Positions 7,830 through 16,290 of a stretch of DNA of 51,082 bases are shown piece after piece; the first letter of the stretch is position 1; every line of letters begins with the position of its first letter. Both the position numbers and the translations under genes were made by a program. This DNA comes from DATNIB01 sp035604685 (GTDB taxonomy: Bacteria; Actinomycetota; Acidimicrobiia; Acidimicrobiales; RAAP-2). The notes under the pieces were generated by a model, which saw only the letters and a list, made by a program, of their open reading frames with translations, did not search any database and was not told the origin of the DNA. The stretch is from assembly GCA_035604685.1 (NCBI GenBank), contig DATNIB010000004.1:1-51082 (forward strand), in the 5' to 3' direction.

Positions 7830-9650
7830 TCAGGTCCCGATGCCGACGGGCTGGGACTCGGCCTGGCGGATGACGTCCAAGATCTCGGCCCCGACCAGCT
7901 CGTCGCGGTCGAGGAGGGCGTCGCGCAGCGTCTCGACCACGTGCCGGTTCCCCTCCAGCATCCTCGTGGCCTCGGCCTTGCCCCGCGCCAGCAGCGCCTC
8001 GACCTCGGCGCGACCGAGGTCGTTGGCCAGCACCCGGGCGGCCAGGTTGCCCTCGGCCGGCGCCTGCGCCGCCAGCGCGGAGATCAGCGTCGAGCCCATG
8101 CCCATCGCGCCGACCATCTGACAGGCGGCGGTGGTCGCCGCCTGCAGGTCGCCCGCCACGCCCGACGAGGTCTCCCCGAAGAACAGGTCCTCGGCCACCA
8201 TCCCGCCGAAGGCGATCTGGATGAGCGCCAGGAGCTCGCTCTTGGTCTGGGTGAAGCGCTCCTCTGTGTCCGAGTGGGTGAGCATCCCGAGGGCGTCCTT
8301 GCGCTTCACGATCGAGAGCAGCTCGAGCTTGCGACCCTTGCCGACCAGCCAGGCCACCGTCGCGTGGCCGGCCTCGTGGGTGGCGATCATCCGGCGCTCG
8401 GCCTCCGTGTAGACGGTGCCCTGGGCCAGCCCGACCTCGCTCGTCATCTTGGCCCGCATGAGGTCGGCCCACGAGAGGCGGTCGGCGCCGCGGCGCAGCG
8501 CCCAGACGAGCCCCTCGTCGAGCAGGTGCTCGATCATGACCGGCGAGTAGCCGGCCGTGATCGATGCCAGCGTGTCGCGTTGGCCGGGGTCGTCCAGCGC
8601 GGCGTCGTGCGCCTTCTTGCCCAGGTAGTAGTCGATGATGTCGCGGCGCCCGGCCCGCGTGGGGAGGTCGAAATAGATCGCCCGGTCGAACCGGCCCGGG
8701 CGGAGCAGGGCCGGGTCGAGGTCGGCGGCCCGGTTGGTGGCCCCGATGACGAGCATGTTGGCCGGCGGCGCCACCGGCTTGCGCAGCTGGCGCCCCGCCG
8801 GGAGCCAGAAGTTGAGGGCGTCGACCAGCCGGCCCAGGAACTTCGTGCTGGCGGGCGGCGCCTCGAAGGACTGCAGCTGGATGAGGAGCTCGTTCACCAC
8901 GCCGGCGATGCCCTCGCGATGGCCGAAACCCATCCCGCCCCGGGAGGCCCCGATGGCGTCGATCTCCTCGATGAAGCCGATCGCCCCGCCCTCGCGCCGG
9001 GCGTACTTGCGCAGGGCCTTGAAGTAGGAGCGGATCTTGCGGTTGGTCTGCCCGTAGAACATGGACTGGAAGGCCGACGAGGAGACGAACAGGAACGGCA
9101 CACCGGCCTCGGCCGCCATGGCCCGGGCCAGGTAGGTCTTCCCGGTTCCCGGCGGTCCCTCGAACAGGATGGCCCGGCGGGCGGAGCCCCCCATCGTCGT
9201 GGCAAAGGTGCGGTGGGAGAGAAACAGGTTGAGCGTCTTGTGCACCTCTTCGACGACGACGTCGGCACCCCGCACGTCGGCGAAGCGGGTGTCGATCTCA
9301 CCGGGTCGGTAGAGGACGTGGGGCGAGCGCCCGGCCCCGAGGAGGGGCACCAGCATCAAGGTGCCGAGGACCAGGATCAAGAGGCCGGCCGGCGCGTACT
9401 GGCCGAGCGAGCTCGGCAGGTGCGGGAAGGCGAAGGGCCCGTGGTGCCAGACGAAGTCGCGCACGACGAGCAGGGTCGCGATCGGCACCAGCAAGAGCGC
9501 GACCCAGCGCAGGCGCTTCTGGCGGGAGCGCTCACGGGCCCGACCGACGTCGGCCGTGCCGGAGGCGAGGAGCCCCTCCTCGCGCAGCGACGCGGTGGCA
9601 GCCGAGGCGTCGTCTGATCCCGCGGCGGTCTCGGGGAACGGCGAGTGCAC
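7830..9650 (-). CDS. Divergent FtsH-like membrane AAA+ zinc metalloprotease
   Basis: A 606-aa protein with two membrane segments (about 49-65 and 88-105), then an AAA module: Walker A GPPGTGKT (165-172), Walker B FIEEID (226-231) and an SRH region ending RPGRFDR (317-323). A peptidase domain follows with HEAGH (425-429) and a candidate third ligand in GVAGDL. It differs from standard FtsH. Walker B has Glu where FtsH has the Mg-binding Asp, the pore loop reads MFYGQ, not MFVGV, and about 35 extra residues precede the arginine-finger region. The GTG start at 9650 is supported by GGAG six bases upstream. A substrate specialised towards membrane or exported proteins is possible, but this is inference. 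Confidence 0.85.
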   Translation of the reverse strand: MHSPFPETAAGSDDASAATASLREEGLLASGTADVGRARERSRQKRLRWVALLLVPIATLLVVRDFVWHHGPFAFPHLPSSLGQYAPAGLLILVLGTLMLVPLLGAGRSPHVLYRPGEIDTRFADVRGADVVVEEVHKTLNLFLSHRTFATTMGGSARRAILFEGPPGTGKTYLARAMAAEAGVPFLFVSSSAFQSMFYGQTNRKIRSYFKALRKYARREGGAIGFIEEIDAIGASRGGMGFGHREGIAGVVNELLIQLQSFEAPPASTKFLGRLVDALNFWLPAGRQLRKPVAPPANMLVIGATNRAADLDPALLRPGRFDRAIYFDLPTRAGRRDIIDYYLGKKAHDAALDDPGQRDTLASITAGYSPVMIEHLLDEGLVWALRRGADRLSWADLMRAKMTSEVGLAQGTVYTEAERRMIATHEAGHATVAWLVGKGRKLELLSIVKRKDALGMLTHSDTEERFTQTKSELLALIQIAFGGMVAEDLFFGETSSGVAGDLQAATTAACQMVGAMGMGSTLISALAAQAPAEGNLAARVLANDLGRAEVEALLARGKAEATRMLEGNRHVVETLRDALLDRDELVGAEILDVIRQAESQPVGIGT

Positions 9651-9656
9651 GAGCTG

Positions 9657-9681
9657 CTCCTTTCGGTCATCAGTCCGAAAG
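9657..9681 (-). promoter_or_regulatory. Hairpin overlapping the ribosome-binding site of the FtsH-like gene
   Basis: On the minus strand CTTTCGG (9681-9675) pairs perfectly with CCGAAAG (9666-9660), with an eight-base loop. The 3' arm runs directly into GGAG, so the AAAG part of the Shine-Dalgarno lies in the stem. Such a structure could hide the ribosome site and gate translation, for example by temperature. Only the geometry is observed. Confidence 0.5.
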
Positions 9682-9951
9682 GGCGTCGGTTTCGCCACTC
9701 GCTCCCCGCCAGCCGGGCGACCAATTTGTGCCTGGCGGATCTGTGCTTCGCCCTCGCGCCACCCTGGTCTTGGCGCTTCAACAGTGTGCGCTGGTGAACG
9801 TACCACCGGCGTCCCCCGCGCGTCTCTAGGCAGTTCGGTTACAAGGTGGCTCCGCCACCTGGAGAAATGGCAATCCACGGGGGGTCGTGCCTGCACCGCC
9901 AGCCCGCCCCGAGGGGTGGCCCGGGTTCGGGGGTGCCCAGGATGGCCACGC

Positions 9952-9957
9952 GATAAT
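9952..9957 (+). promoter_or_regulatory. -10 box for a probably leaderless methyltransferase transcript
   Basis: GATAAT lies five bases upstream of the ATG at 9963, and no Shine-Dalgarno precedes that ATG. The spacing puts the transcript start at or next to the start codon, a common arrangement in actinobacteria. No good -35 box is visible. Confidence 0.5.
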
Positions 9958-9962
9958 GGGCC

Positions 9963-10967
9963 ATGGCGTGGGGGAGCGGTGGCCGCTCGAGCGCCACGCC
10001 GTCGTTGCGCACGCCCGAGCCGGGCTGGAAGGGGGCGGCCAAGCGCCTCGTGCGTCGGCTGCCCGATCCCGTCGAGGCCCGGGTGCGCTCGGCGCTCGGC
10101 CGCCGCCCGCCGCGGACGGTGGCGCTGGAGGCGCTCGACGCCGAGCTCGCGGAGGCGGCGCGCCTGTTCGGGTCCTCCGAGGACGAGGCGCGCCGCTTTC
10201 TGCGCGGGTTCTCGCTGGCGTCACCCCGCGACCGGCCGAGCGATCCGTTCTCCCCGGCCTATCGCGACTGGGTGTTCACCCTCTATCGCGCTCTCTCCGG
10301 TCGTGCCGACTACTCGACGGACAACGAGCACAGCCCGTTCGACGTCCAAGAGGCGCTGGTGCGGCCCTACCCCCACTCGACCCGATCGCCGATCGTCCTG
10401 GGCGAGGAGCTGATGGCGCGGGGGTTCATCGTGAAGTCCCTCGAACTCTCCCCCCCGGCCCGGGTGGTCGAATTCGGTTCCGGGTGGGGGAATCTCACGC
10501 TCGACTTGGCCCGCCTCGGGTTCGACGTGACGGCCGTCGAGATCGAGCCGCGCTTCTGCGAGCTAATCGAGGCAAAGGGGCGAGGGATCGGGGGCCTGCG
10601 CGTCGTCCAGTCCGCCATGTTGGACTTCCGCGCCGACGCACCCTTTGACGCCGCCATCTTCTACGAGGCCTTCCATCACTGCGCGGACCACCTGGCCATG
10701 CTCGAGCGCCTGCACCACCTGGTCCGCCCCGGCGGTCGCGTCCTCTTCGCGGGCGAGCCGGTCGGCCCCCTGGCCTATCCCTGGGGCCCGCGCCTCGACG
10801 GGTACTCGCTGTGGTCCACCCGCACCTACGGATGGCTGGAACTCGGCTTCGACGACGACTACTTCTCCGCGGCGCTCGCGCGCACCGGTTGGAACGCCGT
10901 CCGCCACCGCGACCCGAAGGTCGCGCCCCTGGCCGACGTCATCGTGGCCACACCGAGGCCCCACTGA
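9963..10967 (+). CDS. Class I SAM-dependent methyltransferase
   Basis: A 334-aa protein whose second half is a Rossmann-like methyltransferase. Motif I reads VVEFGSGWGNLTLDLA, followed by an acidic residue after beta-2 (VTAVEIEP) and a post-motif 'FDAAIFYEAFHHC' resembling motif IV. 'LHHLVRPGGRVLF' matches the strand that closes many small-molecule and lipid methyltransferases. The N-terminal ~110 residues are helical and specific to this protein. The substrate is unknown. Neighbours (a protease, a secreted beta-helix protein) give no pathway clue. The start is set by the adjacent -10 box; in-frame alternatives downstream would remove only the basic N-terminus. Confidence 0.8.
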   Translation: MAWGSGGRSSATPSLRTPEPGWKGAAKRLVRRLPDPVEARVRSALGRRPPRTVALEALDAELAEAARLFGSSEDEARRFLRGFSLASPRDRPSDPFSPAYRDWVFTLYRALSGRADYSTDNEHSPFDVQEALVRPYPHSTRSPIVLGEELMARGFIVKSLELSPPARVVEFGSGWGNLTLDLARLGFDVTAVEIEPRFCELIEAKGRGIGGLRVVQSAMLDFRADAPFDAAIFYEAFHHCADHLAMLERLHHLVRPGGRVLFAGEPVGPLAYPWGPRLDGYSLWSTRTYGWLELGFDDDYFSAALARTGWNAVRHRDPKVAPLADVIVATPRPH

Positions 10968-11042
10968 GCGTCGCCGCGCCCCAGAGAAGCGAGCGGTCCC
11001 CGCGGTAGGGTGCTCGGGCGGGGGCGCACGAAGGGGGAATCC

Positions 11043-12653
11043 ATGGCTGGTCGGCCGCGGCACGGTCTGCGCCGAGGGTCCGCCGCCGCCCTGCTGACGG
11101 CCGGGCTGCTGGTCGGATTGTCGGCCGCGTCGAGCGCGGGGGCCTCGCCCAGGGTGCTCCGGGTGGGCACCTTCCACGGGGTGAAGGGCCAGTACTCGAC
11201 CATCCAGTCGGCGGTCGACGCGGCCCGCCCCGGGGACTGGGTCCTGGTGGCGCCGGGCGACTACCACGAGGGAGCCGACGCCACCGCCTCGTCGGCCGCC
11301 GCCAACCTCGGCGACTACGGCGGCGTGCTCATCACCACACCGCGGCTCCACCTGCGGGGCATGAACCGTGCCACGGTCATCGTCGACGGGACCAAGCAGG
11401 GCGCGCCGTCGGCCTGCGACGCGGACCCGGCGTGGCAGAACTTCGGCCCGCTCGGCTCCGACGGCCAGGCCGAGGGGCGCAACGGCGTGGTGGTCTGGAA
11501 GGCCGGCGGCGTGAGCGTCGAGAACCTCACGGCCTGCAACTTCCTGTCCGGCACGGGCCAGTCCGGCAACGAGATCTGGTGGAACGGCGGGGGAGGGTCG
11601 GGGAAGATCGGGCTCACCGGCTACTCGGGCGCCTACCTCACGGCCACCTCCACCTACTACGGCAACGAGATCACCGCCGCCGCCTACGGGGAGTTCTCGT
11701 CCAACGCCAAGGGTCCGGCCACCTGGAACCAGGTCTACGCCAGCAACATGAACGACTCGGGCATGTACGTCGGCGCCTGCGTGCAGGTCTGCGGCATCAC
11801 GATCGACCACGCGTGGATGGAGTACAGCGCCCTCGGCTACTCGGGGACCAACTCGGGCGGCGCCGTCGTGATCGAGCACTCGGAGTTCGACAACAACAAG
11901 GACGGGCTGGACACCAACACCCAGATCGATGGCGACGCGCCCGCCCCGCAGAACGGTGACTGTCCCGGCACCGCCAAGAGCCCCATCACCCACACCCGCT
12001 CGTGTTGGGTGTTCATTGACAACAACGTCCACGACAACAACAACCCGAACACGCCCCAGAACGGTGCCGCCGCCAACGGGCCGACCGGGACCGGCATGAC
12101 GGTCTCGGGCGGCCGGAACGACACCGTCGAGCACAACCGGTTCGCCAACAACGGCGCCTGGGGCATCCTGTTCGTCCCCTACCCCGACTCCAATCCGCCG
12201 GTTCTCGGCCAGACCTGCAGCGGGACCGGCGGGTTCGAGCTGGCCGGCTTCGGCTGCGTCTACGACCCGGCCGGCGACGCGCTCTTGAAGAACAACTTCG
12301 TGCACAACGGCTACTTCGGGAACCCCAGCAACTCGGACTTCGGCCAGATCACGCTCAATTCCAACGAGGCGGCCAACTGCTTCGCGGGGAACACGGCTCC
12401 CGACGGCAGCGCGCCGGCCAACCTGGAGTCGACCCAACCCACCTGCGGGGCGCTGACGACGGCCAGCAACTCGGGCGGAAGCCTCCTCACCCAGGTCCTC
12501 TGCGACACCGGGTTCGGCAGCTGCCCGGCCGGGTCCAGCTACCCCCAGCCGACGACCGTCGTGATGCATCCGCTGCCCAAGCTGGCCTCGATGGCCAACG
12601 CCTGCGCCGGGGTGCCGGCCAACCCCTGGTGCAAGGGCGGGAAGCCGGTCTGA
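11043..12653 (+). CDS. Secreted right-handed beta-helix protein
   Basis: A 536-aa exported protein. The signal peptide (basic n-region, then AAALLTAGLLVGLSAASSAG) is cleaved probably near residue 36. The mature part begins with 'GQYSTIQSAVDAARPGDWVLVAPGDYHE', the usual opening of pectate-lyase-like and NosD-like beta-helix proteins. Repeated short strands with Asn ladders follow (NNKDGLDT, NNVHDNNN, NTVEHNRF). Such proteins bind or cleave polysaccharides, or serve as surface scaffolds. No lyase catalytic site can be assigned. The ATG at 11043 follows AAGGGGG. The gene stops six bases before the converging sulfatase stop. Confidence 0.8.
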   Translation: MAGRPRHGLRRGSAAALLTAGLLVGLSAASSAGASPRVLRVGTFHGVKGQYSTIQSAVDAARPGDWVLVAPGDYHEGADATASSAAANLGDYGGVLITTPRLHLRGMNRATVIVDGTKQGAPSACDADPAWQNFGPLGSDGQAEGRNGVVVWKAGGVSVENLTACNFLSGTGQSGNEIWWNGGGGSGKIGLTGYSGAYLTATSTYYGNEITAAAYGEFSSNAKGPATWNQVYASNMNDSGMYVGACVQVCGITIDHAWMEYSALGYSGTNSGGAVVIEHSEFDNNKDGLDTNTQIDGDAPAPQNGDCPGTAKSPITHTRSCWVFIDNNVHDNNNPNTPQNGAAANGPTGTGMTVSGGRNDTVEHNRFANNGAWGILFVPYPDSNPPVLGQTCSGTGGFELAGFGCVYDPAGDALLKNNFVHNGYFGNPSNSDFGQITLNSNEAANCFAGNTAPDGSAPANLESTQPTCGALTTASNSGGSLLTQVLCDTGFGSCPAGSSYPQPTTVVMHPLPKLASMANACAGVPANPWCKGGKPV

Positions 12654-12659
12654 GGGCCC

Positions 12660-14087
12660 TCAGGGAGTCGGCAGGCGGCCCACGCCGCCGTCGATGACCA
12701 GCATGTCGCTGAGCCGCCGGTCGGCGTGGACGGCGCGCCAGGCCAGCATGGCCTGGGCCTCGTGCAGGACGATCGCCGGGTCCGTGATCTCGGTGCGCCA
12801 GGTCGGGTCGGCGGCCAGGTCGAAGCAGCGCGACGACCCGTCGGCGAACTGCACGTAGGCGGCCGACTCGGTCCGCCGCACCGCGAGGTGCTTGCGTTCC
12901 AGTCGCCGGTCCCAGGGCCAGGGGTGGGGACCGAAGAGGATGTACTCCCAGCGCCAGTCGTACTCCCAGTGGGCGGCGGCCCGCCACCACGGTGGGTCCT
13001 CGCCAATCAGGAACGGAGTGAGGGGCAGCCCGTCGCACTGGGCGGGGACCGGCGCGCCGATGGCCTCGCAGATGGTGGGGAACACATCGACGTTCTCGGT
13101 GAACGCGTCGACGACCCGTCCGAAGGTGGCCGGGTAGCGGGGATCGCGCACGATGCCCACGATGTGGTAGCTGGCCTCGAAGTAGCCGCCCTTCTGCAGG
13201 CGGCCCTGGTCACCCAGCTGCTCCCCGTGGTCGGACGTGACGACGATGCAGGTGTCCTCCCACATCCCGAGTCGGACGAGGGTGTCTTGGACGCGGCCGA
13301 TCTGCTCGTCGACGTCGGAGATCATCCCGTAGTACTGGGCGCGCAGCGCGCGCAGGTCGGCCTCGTCGGTCGGCGCCGGGATCTCGGCCACCCGCCCGCA
13401 GAACGTGATGTCCTCGCCCGGGGGAACCGGCGGGGGGACGTCGGCCGGGTCATAGGCGCTCGACCAGTGCCCGGCCGCGGCGTAGGGGGGATGGGGACGC
13501 AGGTAGCTCGCGTGCGCGAACCAAGGACCGTCCTGGCGCTCCAGCCAGCCGATCAGGTGGTCCGTGAGGAACGTCGAGATCCCGTGCTCGGCCGGGCGCT
13601 CCGGCTCGCCCGAGAGCAGCTCGTAGTGGTTGTCCGGCAGATCCCGATAGCCCAGGCCCTCCAGCCAGCGTCGCCAGGGTGCCACGTCGTCCAGCAGCTC
13701 GAGCTCGTACTCGAACCCCGGCGGCAGGCCTTCCCAGTTGAAGAGCCGGGGATCGTCGGGGCCGAGGGCCACCGCCGGGTCGATCGCCTGGTCGGCGTAG
13801 CCGAAGACGACGGGCGCGTAGCCGGCCCGGGTGGCGGCCAGCGCCAGGTTGTCGAGGCGGGCGTCGAGCGGGGTGCCGTTGCCGACGACGCGGTTGTTCA
13901 TCTGGTAGGTGCCGGTGTAGAGGCACGCCCGACCCGGCCCGCACGGCGCGGACTGGCTGTAGTGGCGGGCGAGGCGGACTCCCGATCGCGCCAGGCGGTC
14001 GAGCTGCGGTGTCCGTACCAGCGGGTGCCCCGCCGACGACAGTGAGTCGCCCCGGAACTGGTCGAGCGTCACCAAGAGGACGTTCAT
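12660..14087 (-). CDS. Sulfatase (formylglycine type)
   Basis: A 475-aa member of the type I sulfatase/alkaline phosphatase superfamily. The N-terminus has the metal-binding 'LVTLDQFRGD'. The signature 'SAPCGPGRACLYTG' (about residues 45-58) contains CxPxR, whose Cys is converted to formylglycine by a separate enzyme. A second metal site appears as 'VVTSDHGEQLGD'. There is no signal peptide, so it is probably cytoplasmic and would act on an imported sulfate or phosphonate ester. The ATG at 14087 gives the canonical N-terminus of the family. No formylglycine-generating enzyme is encoded in the window. Confidence 0.88.
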   Translation of the reverse strand: MNVLLVTLDQFRGDSLSSAGHPLVRTPQLDRLARSGVRLARHYSQSAPCGPGRACLYTGTYQMNNRVVGNGTPLDARLDNLALAATRAGYAPVVFGYADQAIDPAVALGPDDPRLFNWEGLPPGFEYELELLDDVAPWRRWLEGLGYRDLPDNHYELLSGEPERPAEHGISTFLTDHLIGWLERQDGPWFAHASYLRPHPPYAAAGHWSSAYDPADVPPPVPPGEDITFCGRVAEIPAPTDEADLRALRAQYYGMISDVDEQIGRVQDTLVRLGMWEDTCIVVTSDHGEQLGDQGRLQKGGYFEASYHIVGIVRDPRYPATFGRVVDAFTENVDVFPTICEAIGAPVPAQCDGLPLTPFLIGEDPPWWRAAAHWEYDWRWEYILFGPHPWPWDRRLERKHLAVRRTESAAYVQFADGSSRCFDLAADPTWRTEITDPAIVLHEAQAMLAWRAVHADRRLSDMLVIDGGVGRLPTP

Positions 14088-14191
14088 CGTGGGCACCCCG
14101 GTCGCGGCGAGGGCCCGGTCGCGTTCCGCGCATCCGCGGTTCGGTCTCGGTGTCCCATGCTGGACTTCCGGCCAAGCCGGCCGGTGTGGGC

Positions 14192-14743
14192 TCAGGCCTT
14201 GCGGCGGTTCATCACCTGGTTGGCCAGCTTCGGCACCGCCGCCACGATCGCCGCGGCCAGCCCCACGAAGGCACCGAAGCGCCAGCCGATGCCGCTCGGT
14301 CCCTTGTTCAAGAAGGCGACGACCACGAGCACCAGGTTGACCGCATTGATGATGAGCAGGACCTGGCTGTGCGCGACCGGCACCTTGGACCGCACCTGCT
14401 CCCACCCGGCCCGCGCGGCCAGGTAGCCGATCTCCACCAGGAGCAGGATGAGCACGATGTAGAGGTAGCCGTGGGCGGTCAGCCCGTCGGCGGTGAAGCT
14501 GCCGATCCCAACGCTGATCCCATACCAGGGCAAGAACAGCGAGATGAACAGGACCACCGCGGCGACGCCGACGACCTTGTCCGTGTTCGTCCACTGCTTG
14601 GAGTCGAACTTGTAGGGCGGCACTTGGGACCCGCCGGCAGCTGGCGTCGTCTGCCCCGCCGGACCGACGCTGGCTGGGGCGCCGCAGTTGGCACAGGAAG
14701 CGGCACCCGCAACCAGCGGCTGTCCGCACCTCGAACAGTTCAT
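14192..14743 (-). CDS. Zinc-ribbon membrane protein
   Basis: A 183-aa protein that begins with a four-cysteine zinc ribbon (CSRCG... CANCG, residues 3-21), then a Gly/Pro/Thr linker and four predicted membrane segments. The first of these reads VVGVAAVVLFISLFLPWYGI, and 'SLFLPWY' is frequent in small actinobacterial membrane proteins of unknown role. No catalytic motif is visible. The sulfatase lies downstream in the same direction with about 100 bp between, so co-transcription is possible. Confidence 0.75.
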   Translation of the reverse strand: MNCSRCGQPLVAGAASCANCGAPASVGPAGQTTPAAGGSQVPPYKFDSKQWTNTDKVVGVAAVVLFISLFLPWYGISVGIGSFTADGLTAHGYLYIVLILLLVEIGYLAARAGWEQVRSKVPVAHSQVLLIINAVNLVLVVVAFLNKGPSGIGWRFGAFVGLAAAIVAAVPKLANQVMNRRKA

Positions 14744-14906
14744 GTTCCCTCCCCCCGGCCCGTGTCGGGCTGCGGTATGGCCGACCCCTCGAGTGCCCGC
14801 ATGGTAGCCGACGGGTCTCGAACGATCCGCCGGCCACCGACCCCGGCGGGCACGCCGTCGGGTGCCGACAGAGGCGCCCGGCGGTCGCTTCTGGCATCGT
14901 TGCGGG

Positions 14907-15026
14907 ATGGTCGAGGAATCGCGGCAGGGCACGCTGGGCACGATCGTCCTGGTGGCGCCCCAGGTCGAGGCACCAGTCGAACGGGCCGAGTCGGTGCCGG
15001 GGCTACCACGAGCGGAGGAAAGCTGA
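14907..15026 (+). CDS. Possible 39-aa upstream ORF coupled to the ParB-like gene
   Basis: An ATG-started frame of 39 codons (MVEESRQGTLGTIVLV...) ends in a TGA that overlaps the ATG of the next gene as TGATG. The overlap suggests translational coupling. No ribosome site stands out and no family is recognised, so this may be chance. Confidence 0.3.
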   Translation: MVEESRQGTLGTIVLVAPQVEAPVERAESVPGLPRAEES

Positions 15027-15409
15027 TGCCGGAGAAGGAGCGCTGGAAGGACAAGCCCGAGGAGCACGACTACGGGGCCGCGACGAGCTACCTGTCGATG
15101 CTCGCGACAGACGCCATCGTCGCCGGCATCGTCCGAAGACTGGAACAGGCGCCGTTGTCGCACTTCAAGGCCAAGGACCTCCTACGAGCCAGCCGGCTCC
15201 CACTGCTGCCCGCAGATGACCCGGCGGTCGCGCGCGACCTGAAGAAGGTCAAGCGGGGTGAACTGCTCTCGCCGGTGCTCGTCGTGCGCGGGGATCTGGA
15301 CGGCGTGGTCGCGCTGACCGTCGCCGACGGGTACCACCGGATCTGTGCCAGCTACCACCTGTCCGAGGACGCAGACATCCCCTGTCGGATCGCGGATCGC
15401 GAGGGCTGA
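15026..15409 (+). CDS. Small ParB/sulfiredoxin-fold-like protein
   Basis: A 127-aa soluble protein with a good ribosome site (GGAGGAA, six bases before ATG). The middle reads 'DLLRASRLPLLPADDPAVARDLKKVKRGELLSPVLVV' and the C-terminal part 'ALTVADGYHRICASYHL...IPCRI'. The GYHR core resembles the 'dG.HRl.A....g...vp..i' motif of ParB/Srx-type domains, which bind or hydrolyse nucleotides. No DNA-binding helix-turn-helix is attached, so chromosome partitioning is unlikely. The function is unknown. Confidence 0.65.
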   Translation: MPEKERWKDKPEEHDYGAATSYLSMLATDAIVAGIVRRLEQAPLSHFKAKDLLRASRLPLLPADDPAVARDLKKVKRGELLSPVLVVRGDLDGVVALTVADGYHRICASYHLSEDADIPCRIADREG

Positions 15410-15792
15410 GTGTGGCGCTCTCGTGCGGGGACCCGGACCAGCTCACCCACGAGGTCGCGTCCGCCTGGCGAGCCGGCTCCGACCGCAACACCCAATGGTC
15501 GCAGAGACATCTGGTCGGTCGACCCGAGGTTGGTCCTGATGCCCGATGTCGAGCCTGGACAGGCGAACCCGACTCCGGGAGGTTGCGGCGGGCTGCGGAG
15601 CCAGCTGCGCCAGCCGGGCTCAAATAGGTCTTTGGACCCTGGAAGTGGCGGCGCAACGAGCGCATACTGATACTGCGGGATCCGAAAGGGTTCCAGAAGG
15701 AGGCGCTTATGCGGTGTATGCATGAAGGGCCATCCTGAGAGCGGATGGAAGAGGATTGACTGGGAGAGTTCCCCGTCGGCCCAGGTAGAAAA

Positions 15793-15891
15793 ATGGCAAG
15801 CAGCTCGAAGTTGGAGCGTTGTATCGGCAAGGACAAGGAAGCCCAACTGGTAGCCATTTCCCCGAGCCGTCCGTTCTCGGAGTACAAATGA
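15793..15891 (+). CDS. Possible 32-aa small protein
   Basis: The frame MASSSKLERCIGKDKE...SEYK ends in TGA two bases before a strong inverted repeat. The composition is plausibly protein-like and mildly charged, with no membrane segment. It has no clear Shine-Dalgarno, and its Lys/Ser/Glu content differs from neighbouring genes. Listed as a candidate only. Confidence 0.2.
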   Translation: MASSSKLERCIGKDKEAQLVAISPSRPFSEYK

Positions 15892-15893
15892 GA

Positions 15894-15933
15894 AAAGCGC
15901 CCGATCCCCGTCAGTTCGTGGGACGGGCGCTTT
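15894..15933. terminator. Rho-independent terminator, probably bidirectional
   Basis: AAAGCGCCCG (15894-15903) and CGGGCGCTTT (15924-15933) form a perfect ten-base stem, extended inside by GATCCCC/GTGGGA-type pairing. Read on the minus strand it is followed by TTTTCTCATTT, a convincing U-run, so it can end the YdeI-like transcript. On the plus strand the U-run is short. Confidence 0.75.
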
Positions 15934-16023
15934 CGCGTCGGTGCAATTCCACCCTTGCTTCGATGTCTTCCCTGTTCCACACCTAGCAGCCCTATCCGGC
16001 GATAAGGGGCACCCAACCGACTG

Positions 16024-16290
16024 TTATCTGCCGGTGCGCTCGCGGTGCGCGCACCCTGGCCAGCAGCAGGGTCGACGCTGCCCTTCCTCCAGCTCCTCCT
16101 GGGTCCGGCGAATGCGGCGTTCTCGGGTCATCTCCTGCTTGGCATCCTCGACCCAGCAGATGAACTCGTTGCGGGCCAGAGGCGTAATGTCCTTCCAGGC
16201 ATCGAGTGCCGTGGAGTTGGCGACCAGCGCCTTTCGCAGGTCTCCTGGAAGCTTGTGCACCACCCCACCGGGCACTCGCGGGCCGCTCAC
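16024..16290 (-). CDS. Short YdeI/OmpD-associated-family protein
   Basis: An 88-aa protein carrying the core of this family: 'LPGDLRKALVANSTALDAWKDITPLARNEFICWVEDAKQ' followed by 'RERRIRRTQEEL..GQRRPCCWPGC.HR'. The CCWPGC ending is diagnostic of the short actinobacterial form. The role is unclear; some relatives are annotated as bacteriocin-protection or stress proteins. GTG 16290 is chosen because homology-like sequence begins shortly after it. The frame stays open to ATG 16452, but that extension is Pro/Arg-rich and unlike the family. The gene ends about 90 bp before the terminator at 15894-15933. Confidence 0.75.
   Translation of the reverse strand: MSGPRVPGGVVHKLPGDLRKALVANSTALDAWKDITPLARNEFICWVEDAKQEMTRERRIRRTQEELEEGQRRPCCWPGCAHRERTGR

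Larger units (their letters stand above)
9651..9962. other. Divergent intergenic region between FtsH-like and methyltransferase genes
   Basis: This 312-bp spacer separates divergent genes. It holds the ribosome-site hairpin (9660-9681), a second perfect hairpin AGGTGGC-TCC-GCCACCT (9844-9860) and a -10 box just before the methyltransferase ATG. I see no coding frame with a ribosome site. Confidence 0.5.
15410..16023. other. Poorly explained ~600-bp gene-free stretch, less GC-rich
   Basis: From about 15620 to 15950 base composition is clearly less GC-rich than the surroundings. Frames cross the region in several phases, and none matches a family I know. It contains a tiny ORF with a strong ribosome site (AAGGAGG before ATG 15710, nine codons), a 32-codon frame at 15793-15891 and a strong hairpin terminator at 15894-15933. 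A small RNA or the remnant of a mobile element would fit; neither is shown. Confidence 0.4.

Noticed and set aside
15412..15627. GTG-started 71-codon frame directly after the ParB-like gene
   Set aside because: No ribosome site; Arg/Ala/Pro-rich C-terminus looks like read-through of non-coding GC-rich DNA.
15352..15846. 164-codon minus-strand frame in the gene-poor stretch
   Set aside because: No ribosome site and no family resemblance, overlaps the ParB-like gene end in antisense, and composition does not match neighbouring proteins.
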